Below, piece by piece: positions 1-11,349 of a stretch of DNA of 64,000 nucleotides (positions are counted from its first letter, which is position 1; every line of letters starts with the position of its first letter). This DNA is from Smittia aterrima (taxonomy: Eukaryota > Arthropoda > Insecta > Diptera > Chironomidae): the NCBI GenBank assembly GCA_033063855.1, contig CP093829.1, positions 23,839,537-23,903,536 on the forward strand, given 5' to 3'. The position numbers and the translations under genes are program-made. Below the pieces are notes generated by a model. That model was not told the origin of the DNA and ran no database searches. It saw only the letters and a list, made by a program, of their open reading frames with translations.

Positions 1-2
1 TC

Positions 3-812
3 GCTCAATTTGTGACGAAGGTTGAACGACGACTGCGAGGAGGAGCGAAACCTAAACGATCATCAAGAAGAAGAGATCGTCGCAAAGACAGCAGCACATC
101 AATGGAATCTCATCATCAATCGACCGCAACAACCGCAAGAATTGGACGATCAGCGATGACTCCAATAAATCAAAGAGAGATAGACGAATTCTTGGCTCGT
201 AGTAAATTTATGCTTCCCTCACTTTCTCAATCTGACAAATCGTCTCAGGACTCTCACATCGACATGTTTCTTCAACAGATCCAGTCCGAGCAGAAAATGA
301 TCAAAGGCAAATTCCAAACAAATGATTTTGAAGAATATTTGCCGGAACGATCTAAAAACGACGCTGAACTCTCAGACGTGAGCGGAAGGGAAAATATTTG
401 TCGATCAAGTCGAGCGAGCAAAAAAAGTATTGGAAGTCGAAAAAGCGGTCGACATCATATCTCGCGATTGAAAAAAACAAAACGGAATTCAATGTCAATC
501 ACTAAATCTTCTGTGAACGTCTTGGCGAGTACAAAGAAATCAAATAACTTCGAACTGTCGCCAATGAATGGAGATCTTCATGGATCTTACTCAGGACGAA
601 GTGATGTGGGCATCCAGACTGAAATGCCGGAAACTTATTTGTCCGCTGAGTTTCCCACGAAACTGACGAAGCCTGAAGACGATGATGATCCAATGGAACA
701 TCATTCTCTACTGCCCACCAACAGAGTCTTCATCAGCACTGCATCTAAGCTCCGCGACAACGAAATCTCAGACTCGGAAAAGTTGAAGCTTTTGCTTCTG
801 CCATCGAAGTGA
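3..812 (+). CDS. C-terminal end of an unidentified protein (partial at left edge)
   Basis: The reading frame is open from the left edge to a TGA at 810-812, giving about 269 residues. I do not recognise the family. The visible part is hydrophilic and looks disordered: an Arg/Lys-rich start (RLRGGAKPKR, SSRRRDRRKD), Ser-rich stretches, further basic patches (residues about 140-165) and an acidic run EDDDD near residue 226. No membrane segment or folded domain is visible. This would fit a long cytoplasmic tail of a membrane or signalling protein whose folded part lies outside the window, but that is inference. The ATG-less start at the edge means the annotated start is not the real one. The gene converges on the first AIG1-family gene, with about 450 bp between the two stop codons. 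Confidence 0.6.
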   Translation, partial: AQFVTKVERRLRGGAKPKRSSRRRDRRKDSSTSMESHHQSTATTARIGRSAMTPINQREIDEFLARSKFMLPSLSQSDKSSQDSHIDMFLQQIQSEQKMIKGKFQTNDFEEYLPERSKNDAELSDVSGRENICRSSRASKKSIGSRKSGRHHISRLKKTKRNSMSITKSSVNVLASTKKSNNFELSPMNGDLHGSYSGRSDVGIQTEMPETYLSAEFPTKLTKPEDDDDPMEHHSLLPTNRVFISTASKLRDNEISDSEKLKLLLLPSK

Positions 813-1264
813 TGACAAAATAGTTCGTAAGTAGTTTTAAGTACGCAGCTTCCAAAAGCCTTAATACGAATCTCAATTAAGCCTTAAAGTGTCAGAAACT
901 CACTGATAAGAAAAGTCGCTTAATTATTTTTTTGTACGATGATGATTCAGAACGATCTTGACGGTTACACATAACAATACTCATCGAATGTCAAGATACT
1001 TTTGCCATATTTCAAAAAGATGAGATAAGTATTTTTTTTATGTAAAAATGATGAACACGTTTGCCCTAATTTCATTCTCATTTTACTAATCAACATTTAC
1101 ATAATGACGACGTCAAGCCTGAAACTTTTTTTATTTGACAAATAAATTGAGGAATTTAATTGTGACATTTTTATTTGTTTTCGATTTGAAACAAATCCAA
1201 TGAATTGTGACAATAAAAAATATTTTTATTCTAGAAATTTGTTGATAATCAATATTTTCGGCCT

Positions 1265-2035
1265 TCAAAGGAACTTTCCGAATTTCCTCTTCTCGTTGAC
1301 TTTCAGTGACCAAACTTTCTCGTTGACATATTCTCCGACGAAGTAGAAAACGATCGGAACCAATGCAACAAATGCGAAGAAGCAGATTCTCTCGTGATAC
1401 TGAAGAACGTTGAGGACTGGATACACCCACGCTCCTGCATGATACTTCACGAAGCAAACCCAGCCAATGTAGCCACTTAAGAATAAAGACAGCACGATGA
1501 GCGAGTTTCGTCTCTTGGGGAAGTTGTGATGCGAAATGAAGAGTTCGATGATGATGAACATGAAAATATTTGTGTGAAGAATGTGGTTGAGCCACGAAGG
1601 ATAAAAAGCGTCCAAAACTTGAGGGAAGACGAGCTCTCGATCGATGGCGTAGAGCAGCCAGAAGACAATCGTTACATTTGCTGCGAGAGGAAAAGCAAAA
1701 GCAGCGAAGACGCTATCACGAACTCGTCTGATCAAAGGCGGTTTCGATGGTGATGTCTCATTTGTCCCGACGAATTCATTGGCGAGTGCAATCAAATGAA
1801 AACTCATTTGAATTATCTAAAGATTAAAATAAATTTCATTCACGAACTTTCTTCTGATTCAAATGTTACTTACGCCATTAAGAAAAGTGAGATAAACCAA
1901 TTTCCCTCCGAAACTGTATTTTCGCAGCTTCAACTCTTCCGGCAACACGTAAACAACTTCGTAGTAGAGAGCGTAGAAAAACTGAATCGCCGCAAACAAA
2001 TGGAAAATTTTAACGAAATCACTTTTACAAAACAT
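1265..2035 (-). CDS. AIG1/FAR-17a family membrane protein, copy 1
   Basis: Two exons, 2035-1874 and 1816-1265, joined in phase 0 (donor GTAAGT, acceptor TTTAG), encode 237 residues. The family contains human AIG1 and ADTRP, which hydrolyse fatty-acid esters of hydroxy fatty acids through a membrane-embedded Thr and His (Thr43 and His134 in human AIG1). Here the matching residues are Thr50 (in VYLTFLN, end of exon 1) and His135 (in WLNHILHTN). The family signature IDRELVFP followed by LDAFYPSWLN is intact, as is WVYPVL. Several hydrophobic helices are evident, consistent with a multi-pass membrane protein. Head of a same-strand tandem array; the nearest copy begins 319 bp further right. Substrate in this insect is unknown. 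Confidence 0.88.
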
Positions 2036-2353
2036 TTTTAAAAAATCTTATTTCAAAGCTTGTGATCACTTGAAGGCTCAGAACTGACTGAATTTATTTT
2101 TTTGGAATTAAACACTTTTGTTATCTCAATATTGAGAACAATGATCTGGAATCTGTAAATATTTAAACAATTATCTGTTCGAGATGACTCAAAATATTTG
2201 AGATAAACATTTTCTAATCAGTGAGAACAAGAATTTACCTGAATGCAATAAAATTTCATGTCGAGACATGTCGATGACCTAAAAATTACAAGAAGGCTCG
2301 TCAAGTCATAAAAATATTTATTTATGCTAAATACTTTCGTCTTATCTTCTGAT

Positions 2354-3118
2354 TCATTTTGTTTTCTTTGTTTTCTTAGTTTCGTTGATTCTCGTCTTGT
2401 TCCAAATCAATGAATTGAGGAATGATCCGAGGGAGTAAAACATAATCGGAACTGCGGCAACGAAGAGATAGAAACCAAGTTTCTGTGGTCCATTCAAAAC
2501 ATCGAGAACGGGATAGACCCAAACTCCAGTTTTGTATTTGATGACATGAACCCAAGCGAGGTATCCAATCATGAAGAGACTTAAACCTCCTAAGCCACAC
2601 TTTCTTGTCGGATACTTGTGATGAAGTAGAATCATTTCAAAGATCGCGAAGAACAAAATATTTGTGTGAACGAAATGATTCAGCCACCAAGGGAAGAACA
2701 AATCCAAAGTTTTCGGGAACGCGAGTTCTCTGTTGATCGAATACAAAACCCAGAAAATTCCGCCGACATTGAACGCCAATGGAAAAGCCAAAGAACTGAA
2801 AATGTAATCTCTGATTCTCCTGATCAATGGACGATCCCCAAGAGTTGACTTATTCGATCCAATGAAGTCATTCAAAAGCGCAATCACGAAGTAAACGCCT
2901 TGAATTATCTAAAACAATTAAAACTTGAGATTTTATTCCACGTTTTCTCTGATAAGATAACTTACAAAGTTCAAGAAAGTCAAATAAACAAATTTACTTC
3001 CGAACGTGTATCCACGAAGCAATATCTCGAATGGTAAAACAAACTTAACATCATAATAAATTCCAAACGCAAAATGCGCAACAGCGAGAGAGTGAAATAA
3101 TTTCGTTGTGATTGACAT
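2354..3118 (-). CDS. AIG1/FAR-17a family membrane protein, copy 2
   Basis: Two exons, 3118-2966 and 2908-2354, phase 0, 235 residues. The start is the ATG at 3118 (MSITTKLF); a longer reading from an upstream TTG has no support. Predicted catalytic pair Thr47 (FVYLTFLN) and His132 (WLNHFVHTN). The motif NRELAFP and WVYPVLDVL match the family. The C-terminus ends in a Lys/Thr-rich tail (ETKKTKKTK), which could act as a cytosolic ER-retention-like tail, although it is not a canonical KKxx. Same intron position as the neighbours, so the array arose by tandem duplication of an intron-containing gene. Confidence 0.88.
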
Positions 3119-3394
3119 TCTCTCCAAAAATAATTTAAAGGTCGCTGGCTAACCGATCAAAGTACAAAAACTTACTGAACAATTTTTAGATTCGCTACCT
3201 CGCCGGCTTATCAATTCTATGCACGATAATGAAGCTCGAAGCTTATGATTGTGCATGAAACAAAAAGAATTTTGATGTCAACGTCGAGACTTGAGTTGTT
3301 GAGTTTCTGGAACGTGCAGATCTTGATTAACAATTGGAGAACTAAATAAACAGAATAAAATTTATTATCAAATCATAAAATTAAACATTTTTTT

Positions 3395-4187
3395 CTACTT
3401 GGACTTGGATTTAGACTTTGATTTTCGCTTGCTTTCGTTTTGCTTTGTTGTTGCGACTCTGCTTTTGTTCCAAACGAGGTTGTTGATGAGTTCACCGACG
3501 AAGAAGAAGAGAACGGGAACTGCCATCGTGAAGAGATAGAATCCGAATCGCTGTGGCCAGTTCAAGACATCGAGGACGGGATAGACCCAGATTCCAGTTT
3601 TGTACTTGATGACATGAACCCAAACGAGATATCCAAGCATGAAGACTGACAAACCTCCCAAGCCATTCTTCCGAGTTGGATATTTGTGATGGAGCAGGAA
3701 CATTTCGAGGAAGACGAACCCAAGAATGTTTGAGTGAACGAAGTGATTCAGCCACCAAGGGAAGAAAGCATCGAGAGCTATCGGGAAGACCAAAGCTCGA
3801 TCGATTGCGTACAACAACCAGAAGAGTCCGCCGACATCGATCGCGAGTGGAAATGCGAAAACACTGAAGATATAATCCCGAACTTTCCTGATGAAGGGAA
3901 GACCACTCGTCGCTGGTTTGTTGCTTCCAATTAAATCATTAAACAACGCGATTGTGAAGTAAATTGCTTGAATGATCTGGAAAATAAATTTTTTGTGTGA
4001 CCTTGATTAGTTTTTTTTGTCTAAATTGACTTACAAATGTCAGGAACGTCAAGTAAACAAGAATTCCGGCGAAATCATATTTTCTAAACTTCAACTCTTT
4101 CTCGTTAACGTAGGTTAAGTAAAACCAGAGTCCAAAATAAAAGTGCACGACCGCAATCAAGTGAAAAAATGTTGCGAGAACTGACAT
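3395..4187 (-). CDS. AIG1/FAR-17a family membrane protein, copy 3
   Basis: Two exons, 4187-4035 and 3976-3395, phase 0, 244 residues. Predicted catalytic Thr47 (VYLTFLT) and His132 (WLNHFVHSN). Family motifs AIDRALVFP and WVYPVLDVLN are present. The C-terminus carries an unusual alternating Ser-Lys run (KRKSKSKSKSK) not seen in the other copies; it looks like simple-sequence expansion. Closest in sequence to copy 2, with which it shares most of the WVHVIKYKTG loop, suggesting a fairly recent local duplication. Confidence 0.87.
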
Positions 4188-4406
4188 GACGATGTTGTTA
4201 CTCGTTCAAAACACAAACTCGAAATGAGAGAAACGCGCTTCGTTGAAACTCCTCTTGTTTGCTTATCTTTCTCAGCTCAAACGAAAAGCAAACGCTACAC
4301 ACAAAAAAACATTTCGTTAGCTTGCTCGCATTGTTGCGAAAGTTTTATTTATTCTTTAAAAAAAATTCTTGTCAAGAACTTGATAAACTTGTTTATTACT
4401 TTTTAA

Positions 4407-5180
4407 TTAGATTAATCCAATTTTTTTAATTTCTTCCGACCAGATGCGTTGATTCAAATATTCTCCGAGGAAATACATCGCGATCGGATGAATCGCAATT
4501 GTGAAAGTGAAGAACGCAATTTTCAATGGAATGTTGAGAATTTCGAGAATCGGATAGACCCAACGACCGGCACAATATCTGATCACGAACAGCCAAATTA
4601 AGTAGCACAACATGAACGTCACTAAAACGAAGATTCCTTGCTTTCTCGTTGGGTATTCGCGATGCAAGAGGGTCAGCTCGATGAGAATGCAAATCGCAAT
4701 GCTCGTGTGGAGAATGTGATTAAGCCAAGTCGGGAAGAAAGCATCGAGCTCTGGAGGAAAAACTGTGTTGCGATCGATGAGATACAGTGTCCAGAAGAGA
4801 ATCGAAACGTTCAACGCCATCGGAAATGCAAGAGCCGAAAAGAATAAATCTTTTAACTTTCGAGTCCTTGGAAGATCCTTAACTCCAGTTTCATTCGATC
4901 CAATGAAATCGTTGATGAGAGCAAGCGTGAAGTACAAAATTTGAAGAATCTATTTTGATAAAAAAAAAATAATTAAAAAATAATTTTTCTTTTATTTCTT
5001 AAAAATACTCACAATGTTCAGAACAGTCAAGTAAACCAATTTCCCGCCAAAACTGTATCGACGAAGTTTGATTTCTTCAGGAAGGACATAAACCCAATCA
5101 TAATAAAGCGCGAAGATGAAATGCGCAGCGGCGAAGAAATGAAAAAACTTCAATAATGCACACTCTTTAGTTGTTGACAT
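4407..5180 (-). CDS. AIG1/FAR-17a family membrane protein, copy 4
   Basis: Two exons, 5180-5013 and 4949-4407, phase 0 (donor GTGAGT), 236 residues. Predicted catalytic Thr52 (VYLTVLN) and His137 (WLNHILHTS). Family motifs IDRNTVFP and RWVYPIL are present. Exon 1 is slightly longer than in copies 2 and 3 because of a few extra N-terminal residues (MSTTKECALL). The 5' flank to the next gene is only about 160 bp, so the promoter must be short. Confidence 0.87.
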
Positions 5181-5344
5181 GTCGAGAGATGAAATTGTTT
5201 TGACAAATATTAAACGAAAACTGATTTTAAATGTCGATGACTTATTGAGGAAAAAGGCTCAAGCTGAAAAATGAGAAGAGTGAGTAATAAAACTTCTGAG
5301 AACTTTATGAGAGAACCCTTAAAAGAAAAAGTTCATTCAAGATT

Positions 5345-6075
5345 TTATTTCTTCTTTTCCTTCTTCTCGTTTCCTGATAAAAGTTTATTCAACATTTCTC
5401 CAATCAAGTAGAGAATGAGAGTGATCAGTCCACAGCCAATGAAGAATCCAATCCTTTGCGGTGCATTGAACAGTCCAATTATGTTGTAAACCCATTTGCC
5501 AGTGTTCATGAAGATCACGTAAAGCCAAATGAGATAGCTGAGCATGAAAACAGTTAATCCTCTCAATGCTGCACTTCTCTTCGGATAAATATGCCTCACG
5601 AGCATAAGATCCAATAAGATAAAGACCGAAACATTTGTATGGAGAATTATGTCGAGCCATCTTGGGAAGAAAGCGTCCAATGCTTTCGGAAAAACAAGTT
5701 CTCGATCAATGCTCGTCATCGCCCAAAACATCAAAGTCGTCTCGAATGCGAGCGGCAAAGCTAACGTTCCGAAAATGTAATCGCGAAGTCTTCGCGACGC
5801 TGACCAAATCCCGAAGTCGCCGAGCAGAGCTATGCCGTAATATGCGACTTGAACCACCTTGATAAGAAACTTTGATAAGGAAATCCGTTTAAAAATAGTT
5901 TTCAATTAATTCTTACTGAAGCCAGGATCGTTATGTAGACGAGAGGTCCACCAAACTCAAAGCCTCGAACCTTCACTTCATGCGGAGTTATGAAAACATA
6001 ATTGTAATAAAGAGCGAACGAAAATTGCCCGAACGCAATCAAATGAAAAATTCTAACAAGTGAACTCGAAACCAT
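5345..6075 (-). CDS. AIG1/FAR-17a family membrane protein, copy 5 (diverged)
   Basis: Two exons, 6075-5917 and 5857-5345, phase 0, 223 residues. Predicted catalytic Thr49 (VYITILA) and His126 (ILHTN) are kept, but the usual Asn-His just before (WLNH) is Asp-Ile (WLDI), and the loop after the second helix is about eight residues shorter than in the other copies. The tail is Lys/Glu-rich (EKKEKKK). Most diverged of the complete members; still an intact reading frame, so a shifted substrate preference is more likely than decay, but that is inference. Confidence 0.82.
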
Positions 6076-6227
6076 TTCACGACCACGGACAAATCTCGAC
6101 TGACAATGCTGAATGTTTTGTTTACTTCACGAGGTTGAGAGAAGAGGAAAAACATTTGATCTGCAAACATTGAAAACATTTATTAGGCACATCGAGTAAG
6201 AGATTATTACAAAAGGGAACACAATGT

Positions 6228-7024
6228 TTAAACTTCTGAGTTGATTTTCAATTGACGATTGAAATGAATGATCCTCTCAACTCTTTCCTTATTCCAAACG
6301 AAATTGTTGATGCAGGAGCCGAGGTAGAAGAAGCCGATAGCCATGAGGATATTGATAGAATGGAAAGCGAATCGTCCAGTCCAGTTCAATTGCCCGAGGA
6401 TCGGATAGATCCAAGTATTCGTTTCATTCCAAATGATGTGAATCCAAACGACGTAGCTCGCCATTAAAATGAAAAGCGATGTCAGATTTATCCACTTCCG
6501 AGATGGATAATGTCGGTACAACATGAAGAGCTCAATGAAGATGAAGATTATGATGTCGAGGTGGACGAAGTTGTTGAGCCAAACTGGAAAGATTCCATCC
6601 CAGATTTTAGGAGCGACGAGTTCTCGATCGTAAAGGAACAAACTCCAAAAAACGACTCCAACGAGCAATGCGAGAGGAAAAGCGAATGTTGTGAAAATGA
6701 AATCCTTGATCTGTCGAATGAGCGGTCGATTTTTAATCAAAACAGAGTTTGATCCGATGAAGTCATTGAGCAAAGCGACGGAAAAGAAAATTAACTGAAT
6801 TATCTAAAAGATAAAAAAAAATCATTTTTACTTTGAACTGTGTCAACAAATATTTTACTCACAGTATCCCAGAATGTCAAATAAATAAATTTTCCTCCAA
6901 ACGAAAATCCTCTGATTTTAATCTCCTCTGGAAACACAAAGGAGTAGTCGTAGTAGATCGCGTAGGCGTAATGAATCACTCCAAGAAAATGGAAAAATGT
7001 GTAAACAAAGTGTTTCCAATTCAT
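6228..7024 (-). CDS. AIG1/FAR-17a family membrane protein, copy 6
   Basis: Two exons, 7024-6863 and 6803-6228, phase 0, 245 residues. Predicted catalytic Thr50 (IYLTFWD) and His135 (WLNNFVHLD); the His of the WLNH motif is replaced by Asn while the predicted catalytic His remains. YDRELVAP and TWIYPIL replace the commoner family forms. The C-terminus continues about 20 residues past the family end with a basic, polar tail. Same orientation and intron position as the neighbours. Confidence 0.85.
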
Positions 7025-7574
7025 TTTTAATCTTTTTTAATTTAACTTTTCGTTGATCGAGCTGAGCCCTTAATGTTTATCCGGAAGATATAAATCTGGA
7101 TAAATTCTTAAAACATTGAAACTTCACGAACGCATCGAATGCATTTGTGAAAGTGAAAAAACAATCAACGAGGAAAATTCTTTGTTTTCTAAGATTTTTA
7201 TTCAGATTTCACGCTTAGCTTACAATTTCACTGAAAATGTAGAAAATCTGATTTGAAAATGAAAACTAATTTTTCCGTTAAGAAAGAGAGTTCACTGACA
7301 ATTCGTAGCAAAGTGAGAAAATGATTGTAAAGCGATGTGACCTAAACATAATCAACATTCAATTTATTTTATGAATTTTGCTTCTGATAATTGCGAACGA
7401 AGAATTGATTATTTTCTTTTGATAGACCTTTGCCAATAAATTAAATTTCTGTATCACGATAATTTGATTAATTAGTGAAACTTGATGCTGAAGTGCAACA
7501 AAGTCTTTAAACATCCAAAAAGTTTCGTTTTACGTTAAATTCATGTCGTTGGTCGATTGAGAACTTTTGATGTC
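7025..7574. other. Spacer between AIG1 copies 6 and 7
   Basis: About 550 bp, the longest gap inside the seven-gene array. No open frame or relic exon was recognised here; it must hold the copy 6 promoter and the copy 7 3'UTR. Confidence 0.35.
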
Positions 7575-8524
7575 TTAATTAGCTTTGACAGATTTCGATT
7601 TCTGCTGTTGCTGCTTAATCTCTCTAACCCAAACCTTTTCATTTGCAAACTCTCCGATCAAATAAAGTCCAACCGAAAAGACTAGACACAACAAGAAGAA
7701 GACAATTCGTTGTGGTAAGTTTAGAACATCGAGCACTGGATAGACCCAAATGTTTGCTTTGTACTTGATGACGTGAATCCAGGTGAGATAGGCCGCCATG
7801 AAGATTGATAGGCCGGTGAGGCCAACTTTGCGTGATGGATAATTGCGGAATGATGTGAACAACTCCATGACGATGAAGATCATAATGTTAGTGTGCATGA
7901 TGTGATTCAACCAACTAAAATATTAAAATTATTTAAAGAAGGAAAATCAAAAATTTAATTTCTTGAACTTACTTTGGAAAGAATGCGTCTAAAGCTTTCG
8001 GGAACACAAGCTCACGATCAATCGAGAACAATGTCCAAAAAGTTACTCCAACATTGAATGCGACTGGGAAAGCGAAAGCTGCGAACATGAAATCCTTGAT
8101 CCGACGGATGAACGGAGTTTTCTTTGGCGCAACTTCGTTGGATCCGAACACATCGTTGATCAAGGCGATGAAGAAATATAACGATTGAAGAATCTGAGAA
8201 GAGAAAGGGAAAGTGAGAGAGCGAAACATTGAACGAATGTTTTACAATGATTTTCGAGATTATTATTGATTTCAATAACTTTTCTTTTTTTCAAGCGGAA
8301 AAGCTGAATTTTCTCTTCTCTGAAGTGATCATCGAGTTCATTACCGCGTTGATGACAGTGAGATATTTCAGTTTGCCACCATAACTTCTTCTGCCCGGCA
8401 GAAGTGAAGACGGAAAATGCACATAAGAAACATTATAAAAAACTCCAAAACTAATTTGAATCATCGCAATCAAATGAAAAGCTCGCACTATCAACTGAAA
8501 ACTTCTTGAGCTTGCGTTTGACAT
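7575..8524 (-). CDS. AIG1/FAR-17a family membrane protein, copy 7 (three exons)
   Basis: Three exons: 8524-8345, 8193-7973 and 7914-7575, together 246 residues. The first junction is the family's common phase-0 intron; the second, phase 2, falls inside FFP-NWLNH just before the predicted catalytic His and is absent from copies 1-6. Predicted catalytic Thr56 (KYLTVIN) and His141 (WLNHIMHTN). Gln- and Lys-rich C-terminal tail. Two extra first exons of the same type lie 1 and 2 kb upstream on the same strand (see 9371-9553 and 10534-10713) and could be alternative first exons of this gene. Confidence 0.85.
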
Positions 8525-9370
8525 ATTTAGGCTATCGCAGAACTAATTTTTTTGGCTTATCACATCAAAACTTGAAGAGACACTGAGATTCATTCGAATG
8601 TTTCAAAATATTTTTAAATAAACATTGCGAGCGGAAAGTTTTGTGAGAACAATTACAAATAATGATCCAACAAGAGCTTCGCAGTTTGATGAACTGACGT
8701 GGAATTCAATCGCGTCTCGTAGATTTTTGTTTAACCGAGAACGTAAATTATTTAATTATCAAGTTCATTAGCGATTTTTCATTCTAAACCTGTCTCGGAA
8801 ATCGTGAGCAATTTTCTTCCAATAATTCGACGCGCTCTTTGGTTTATGAATATTTACTTCAGTTTTCAACGAAAATAAATAATCGATCGATGGAAATCGG
8901 CTTTCATTGATCAAAGGATGAGATAACCGTTAAACGGCAACAAACTCGTCCACCTGGCAACTTTCAACAGCAGCCAATGCTGACTCAATCAATTAGCGAT
9001 TGAAGTTTGATTTCTTTCAGAAACTCACGAGAATTTAGATTTCATCGCAAATTTTGTTTGTTGTTTCAATGATTGAACAATTTTTCTGCTTCTAATCAAA
9101 TTTCGAGCATAAATCGTCGATTTAAAAATCCAATTAATCAAGCGAACCTTCAACTTTCGAGAGAAATGTTTACATTTCGAGATTTTCTCTGGAGAATCTT
9201 CAAAATATGAACACGAGAATGTTTCTTAGTTATTCAAGAAGACCTTGTCGTCTCTGCACTAATTGAATAACAAAATGTCACTTCTATTGCAATCCAAGAA
9301 GTGAATAATTTATTGGAAAATGGAAAACTTTCTGCAGTTTCCTTAAATATTTGATGATGAAATTACTAAC

Positions 9371-9553
9371 CAAGCACCAGTAAGTCAAGAACCTTGAACG
9401 ACCTCCGTAGCCATGTCGCAACATTTTAGGAACTCCAGGAGTGTTTGGGATGTTCAAATGCCAATCAAAGTTCATCGCGTACATGAGCTGACCGATGGCA
9501 ATGACGTGGAGAATCGCGGAAAACACTTTCGACTCGTAAAACTGGAAACTCAT
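9371..9553 (-). CDS. Orphan AIG1-family first exon A
   Basis: ATG at 9553 opens a 61-codon segment ending at a phase-0 donor (GTTAGT). It matches the first exon of the AIG1 genes: two hydrophobic segments, GYGG, then RFLTYWCL with the predicted catalytic Thr at position 57. No AIG1-type second exon is visible between here and copy 7. It is therefore either an alternative first exon spliced to the second exon at 8193 (the phase matches) or the remains of a copy that lost its 3' part. The conserved frame and donor favour a functional exon. Confidence 0.6.
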
Positions 9554-10533
9554 TTTGAAACTTTTCTAATTCTTCGATTTGCAACTAAATTTCCAGCTTA
9601 GCCGTCTGCGATTCAAAAGTTTCTTCGATTTTTTTCTTCTTTTATTGTGAAGTTAAGTTATGGCCACATTTTATTGATTTTTCACTGAAAGTTTTTGAAA
9701 TCGCTTTTCCACTTCCTCGAACTTTCTCTTCTCAAAGTTGAAACTAATTTAATTGAAACAATCGACAAAAGTTCTTAATTTAATTGAAAAGAACTCGACA
9801 CCGCGAAATCACGTAATTTTCTTCAGACCAGCAAGATTCTACTGCGACGAAAACTTTTCTCACTTATTTTGATTCATGAATGTTTCTCGTTGCACACACT
9901 CACAAGCTTTCACGTTTTTACATTGAATTTTCCAAAAGGCTGAGTCGTTGAACATCGCACACATCAAAAGACACGTGAGAGAAGCTTTTCCAGCTTTCCT
10001 CAATTGAAAAAACATTGACAAAGCTTTTCCTCATGGAAAGCGGAACTCACACAAGTTTGCGCAATGTTTCACTTTTTGAAAAATTCGCTTCTGAGTGCTC
10101 TGACATGGAAAGTGTTTACTTTTTGTAGATGCGATAATGAATCGCGTGGATTTGAGTAAACAACCGACTCGCTTGTTATCAAACAGCTACGGATAATTTG
10201 AAGATTGCATTTCGTGACCGAAGGTTGGGCATGGCTGATATGGGAAAACACAGAAAGTAATTTCGATTTGATTGAAAATGACAAATTTCGTGACTTCATC
10301 ACGAGTTTTATCATTTTATTTTTCTTTGATGTTATCACTCGCGGAGATAACGTTGAGCTCTCTTGTTTGTATAATTGTAAATTGCTGTTTTAAAACGTTG
10401 TTTGTGGTATTTGGAGCATTTCATTGATGCCGGTAGGGATTGCGTAATTCTGAGAAGCTTTTAAGCTTTTGAGCTTTTTAAGCTTTTTGAATTTTTTTTT
10501 TGAAATTTAGTAAACTAAACGAGATTTACTCAC

Positions 10534-10713
10534 CAAATTCCAAACTGTCAAGAATGAAAGACTATTCGGAACTCCAAGAGGTCTAACCGAAAATCCTTTT
10601 AGGAGACTTCCTTTTAGATCGTTTCTACTTGTCTTCTTGTTAAGCAAAATCAGAACCACAAATGTTGATGTTGCGAAAGCAATTAAATGATGAATTATGC
10701 GTAATTTGCTCAT
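10534..10713 (-). CDS. Orphan AIG1-family first exon B
   Basis: ATG at 10713 opens 60 codons ending at a phase-0 donor (GTGAGT). The end LSFLTVWNL matches the family's exon-1 end with the Thr at position 56; the N-terminal half is diverged. As with exon A, no matching second exon follows before the next family member on this strand. It may be an alternative first exon of copy 7, about 2.3 kb away, or a relic. Confidence 0.5.
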
Positions 10714-11349
10714 TTTGTTTCGAGACTTTCGAGAATGAATTTACTTCTCAACTTGTTTCGTTCAGCGAGAAATGTTCACTAACTCTTTTGCGGCTTAAAT
10801 ATTTTCAGCTCCACTTGTTTACTTTATACATCTGCGGGGCACAATCACTTGTATTGTTAAGAACTTTTGGCAAATGTGAAGTTGTATGTTAATCGCCTTT
10901 GAACCTGATAACGATCGACAGAGCTTTTACCTTTGCTTAATGTTTAGTGAACTTTTAGCAAAATGATTGACAAATTTGCTGAAGTATTTTGTCCATAATT
11001 TTGAGTGTGACATAAAAGAATTGTTCCATTGAAATCGGATTTATGAGAGATAACGTTTAACCTCGCGTTATCATCTGAACCTTAGTTCACTCGCTGGCAG
11101 TTAAAGGATTTTTTTTCGACAATATTTATTGAGTTTTATGATCGAAGTAAATAATGGAAACAGTTCACGAAAACTTCTGTGTTTGATCACTTCTGAAAAA
11201 AACATTTGACTTCAAATATTTTTTTTCGACAATTTGCGGAAACTCAAACGGAAATGTTTTATTTTTAATTGTGAATAATTTAGTTTCAAAGTCAAAGTCA
11301 TGAAATATTCAATTCGCGACTCTCCTCGCTGTCATCAAGAAGTCTCTCA

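Larger units (their letters stand above)
8525..11349. other. Sparse region around the orphan first exons
   Basis: Apart from the two orphan exons at 9371-9553 and 10534-10713, I see no supported gene here. The open frames are short and lack coding character. If the orphan exons splice to copy 7, this stretch is intron and promoter sequence of that gene. Confidence 0.5.

Noticed and set aside
1526..1753. Open frame on the plus strand inside AIG1 copy 1
   Set aside because: It is the antisense shadow of the exon; similar acidic shadows occur opposite every copy in the array.
10069..10338. 89-codon frame on the minus strand between the orphan exons
   Set aside because: Checked as a possible AIG1 second exon; it has none of the family motifs (no DRELVFP, WLNH or WVYP).
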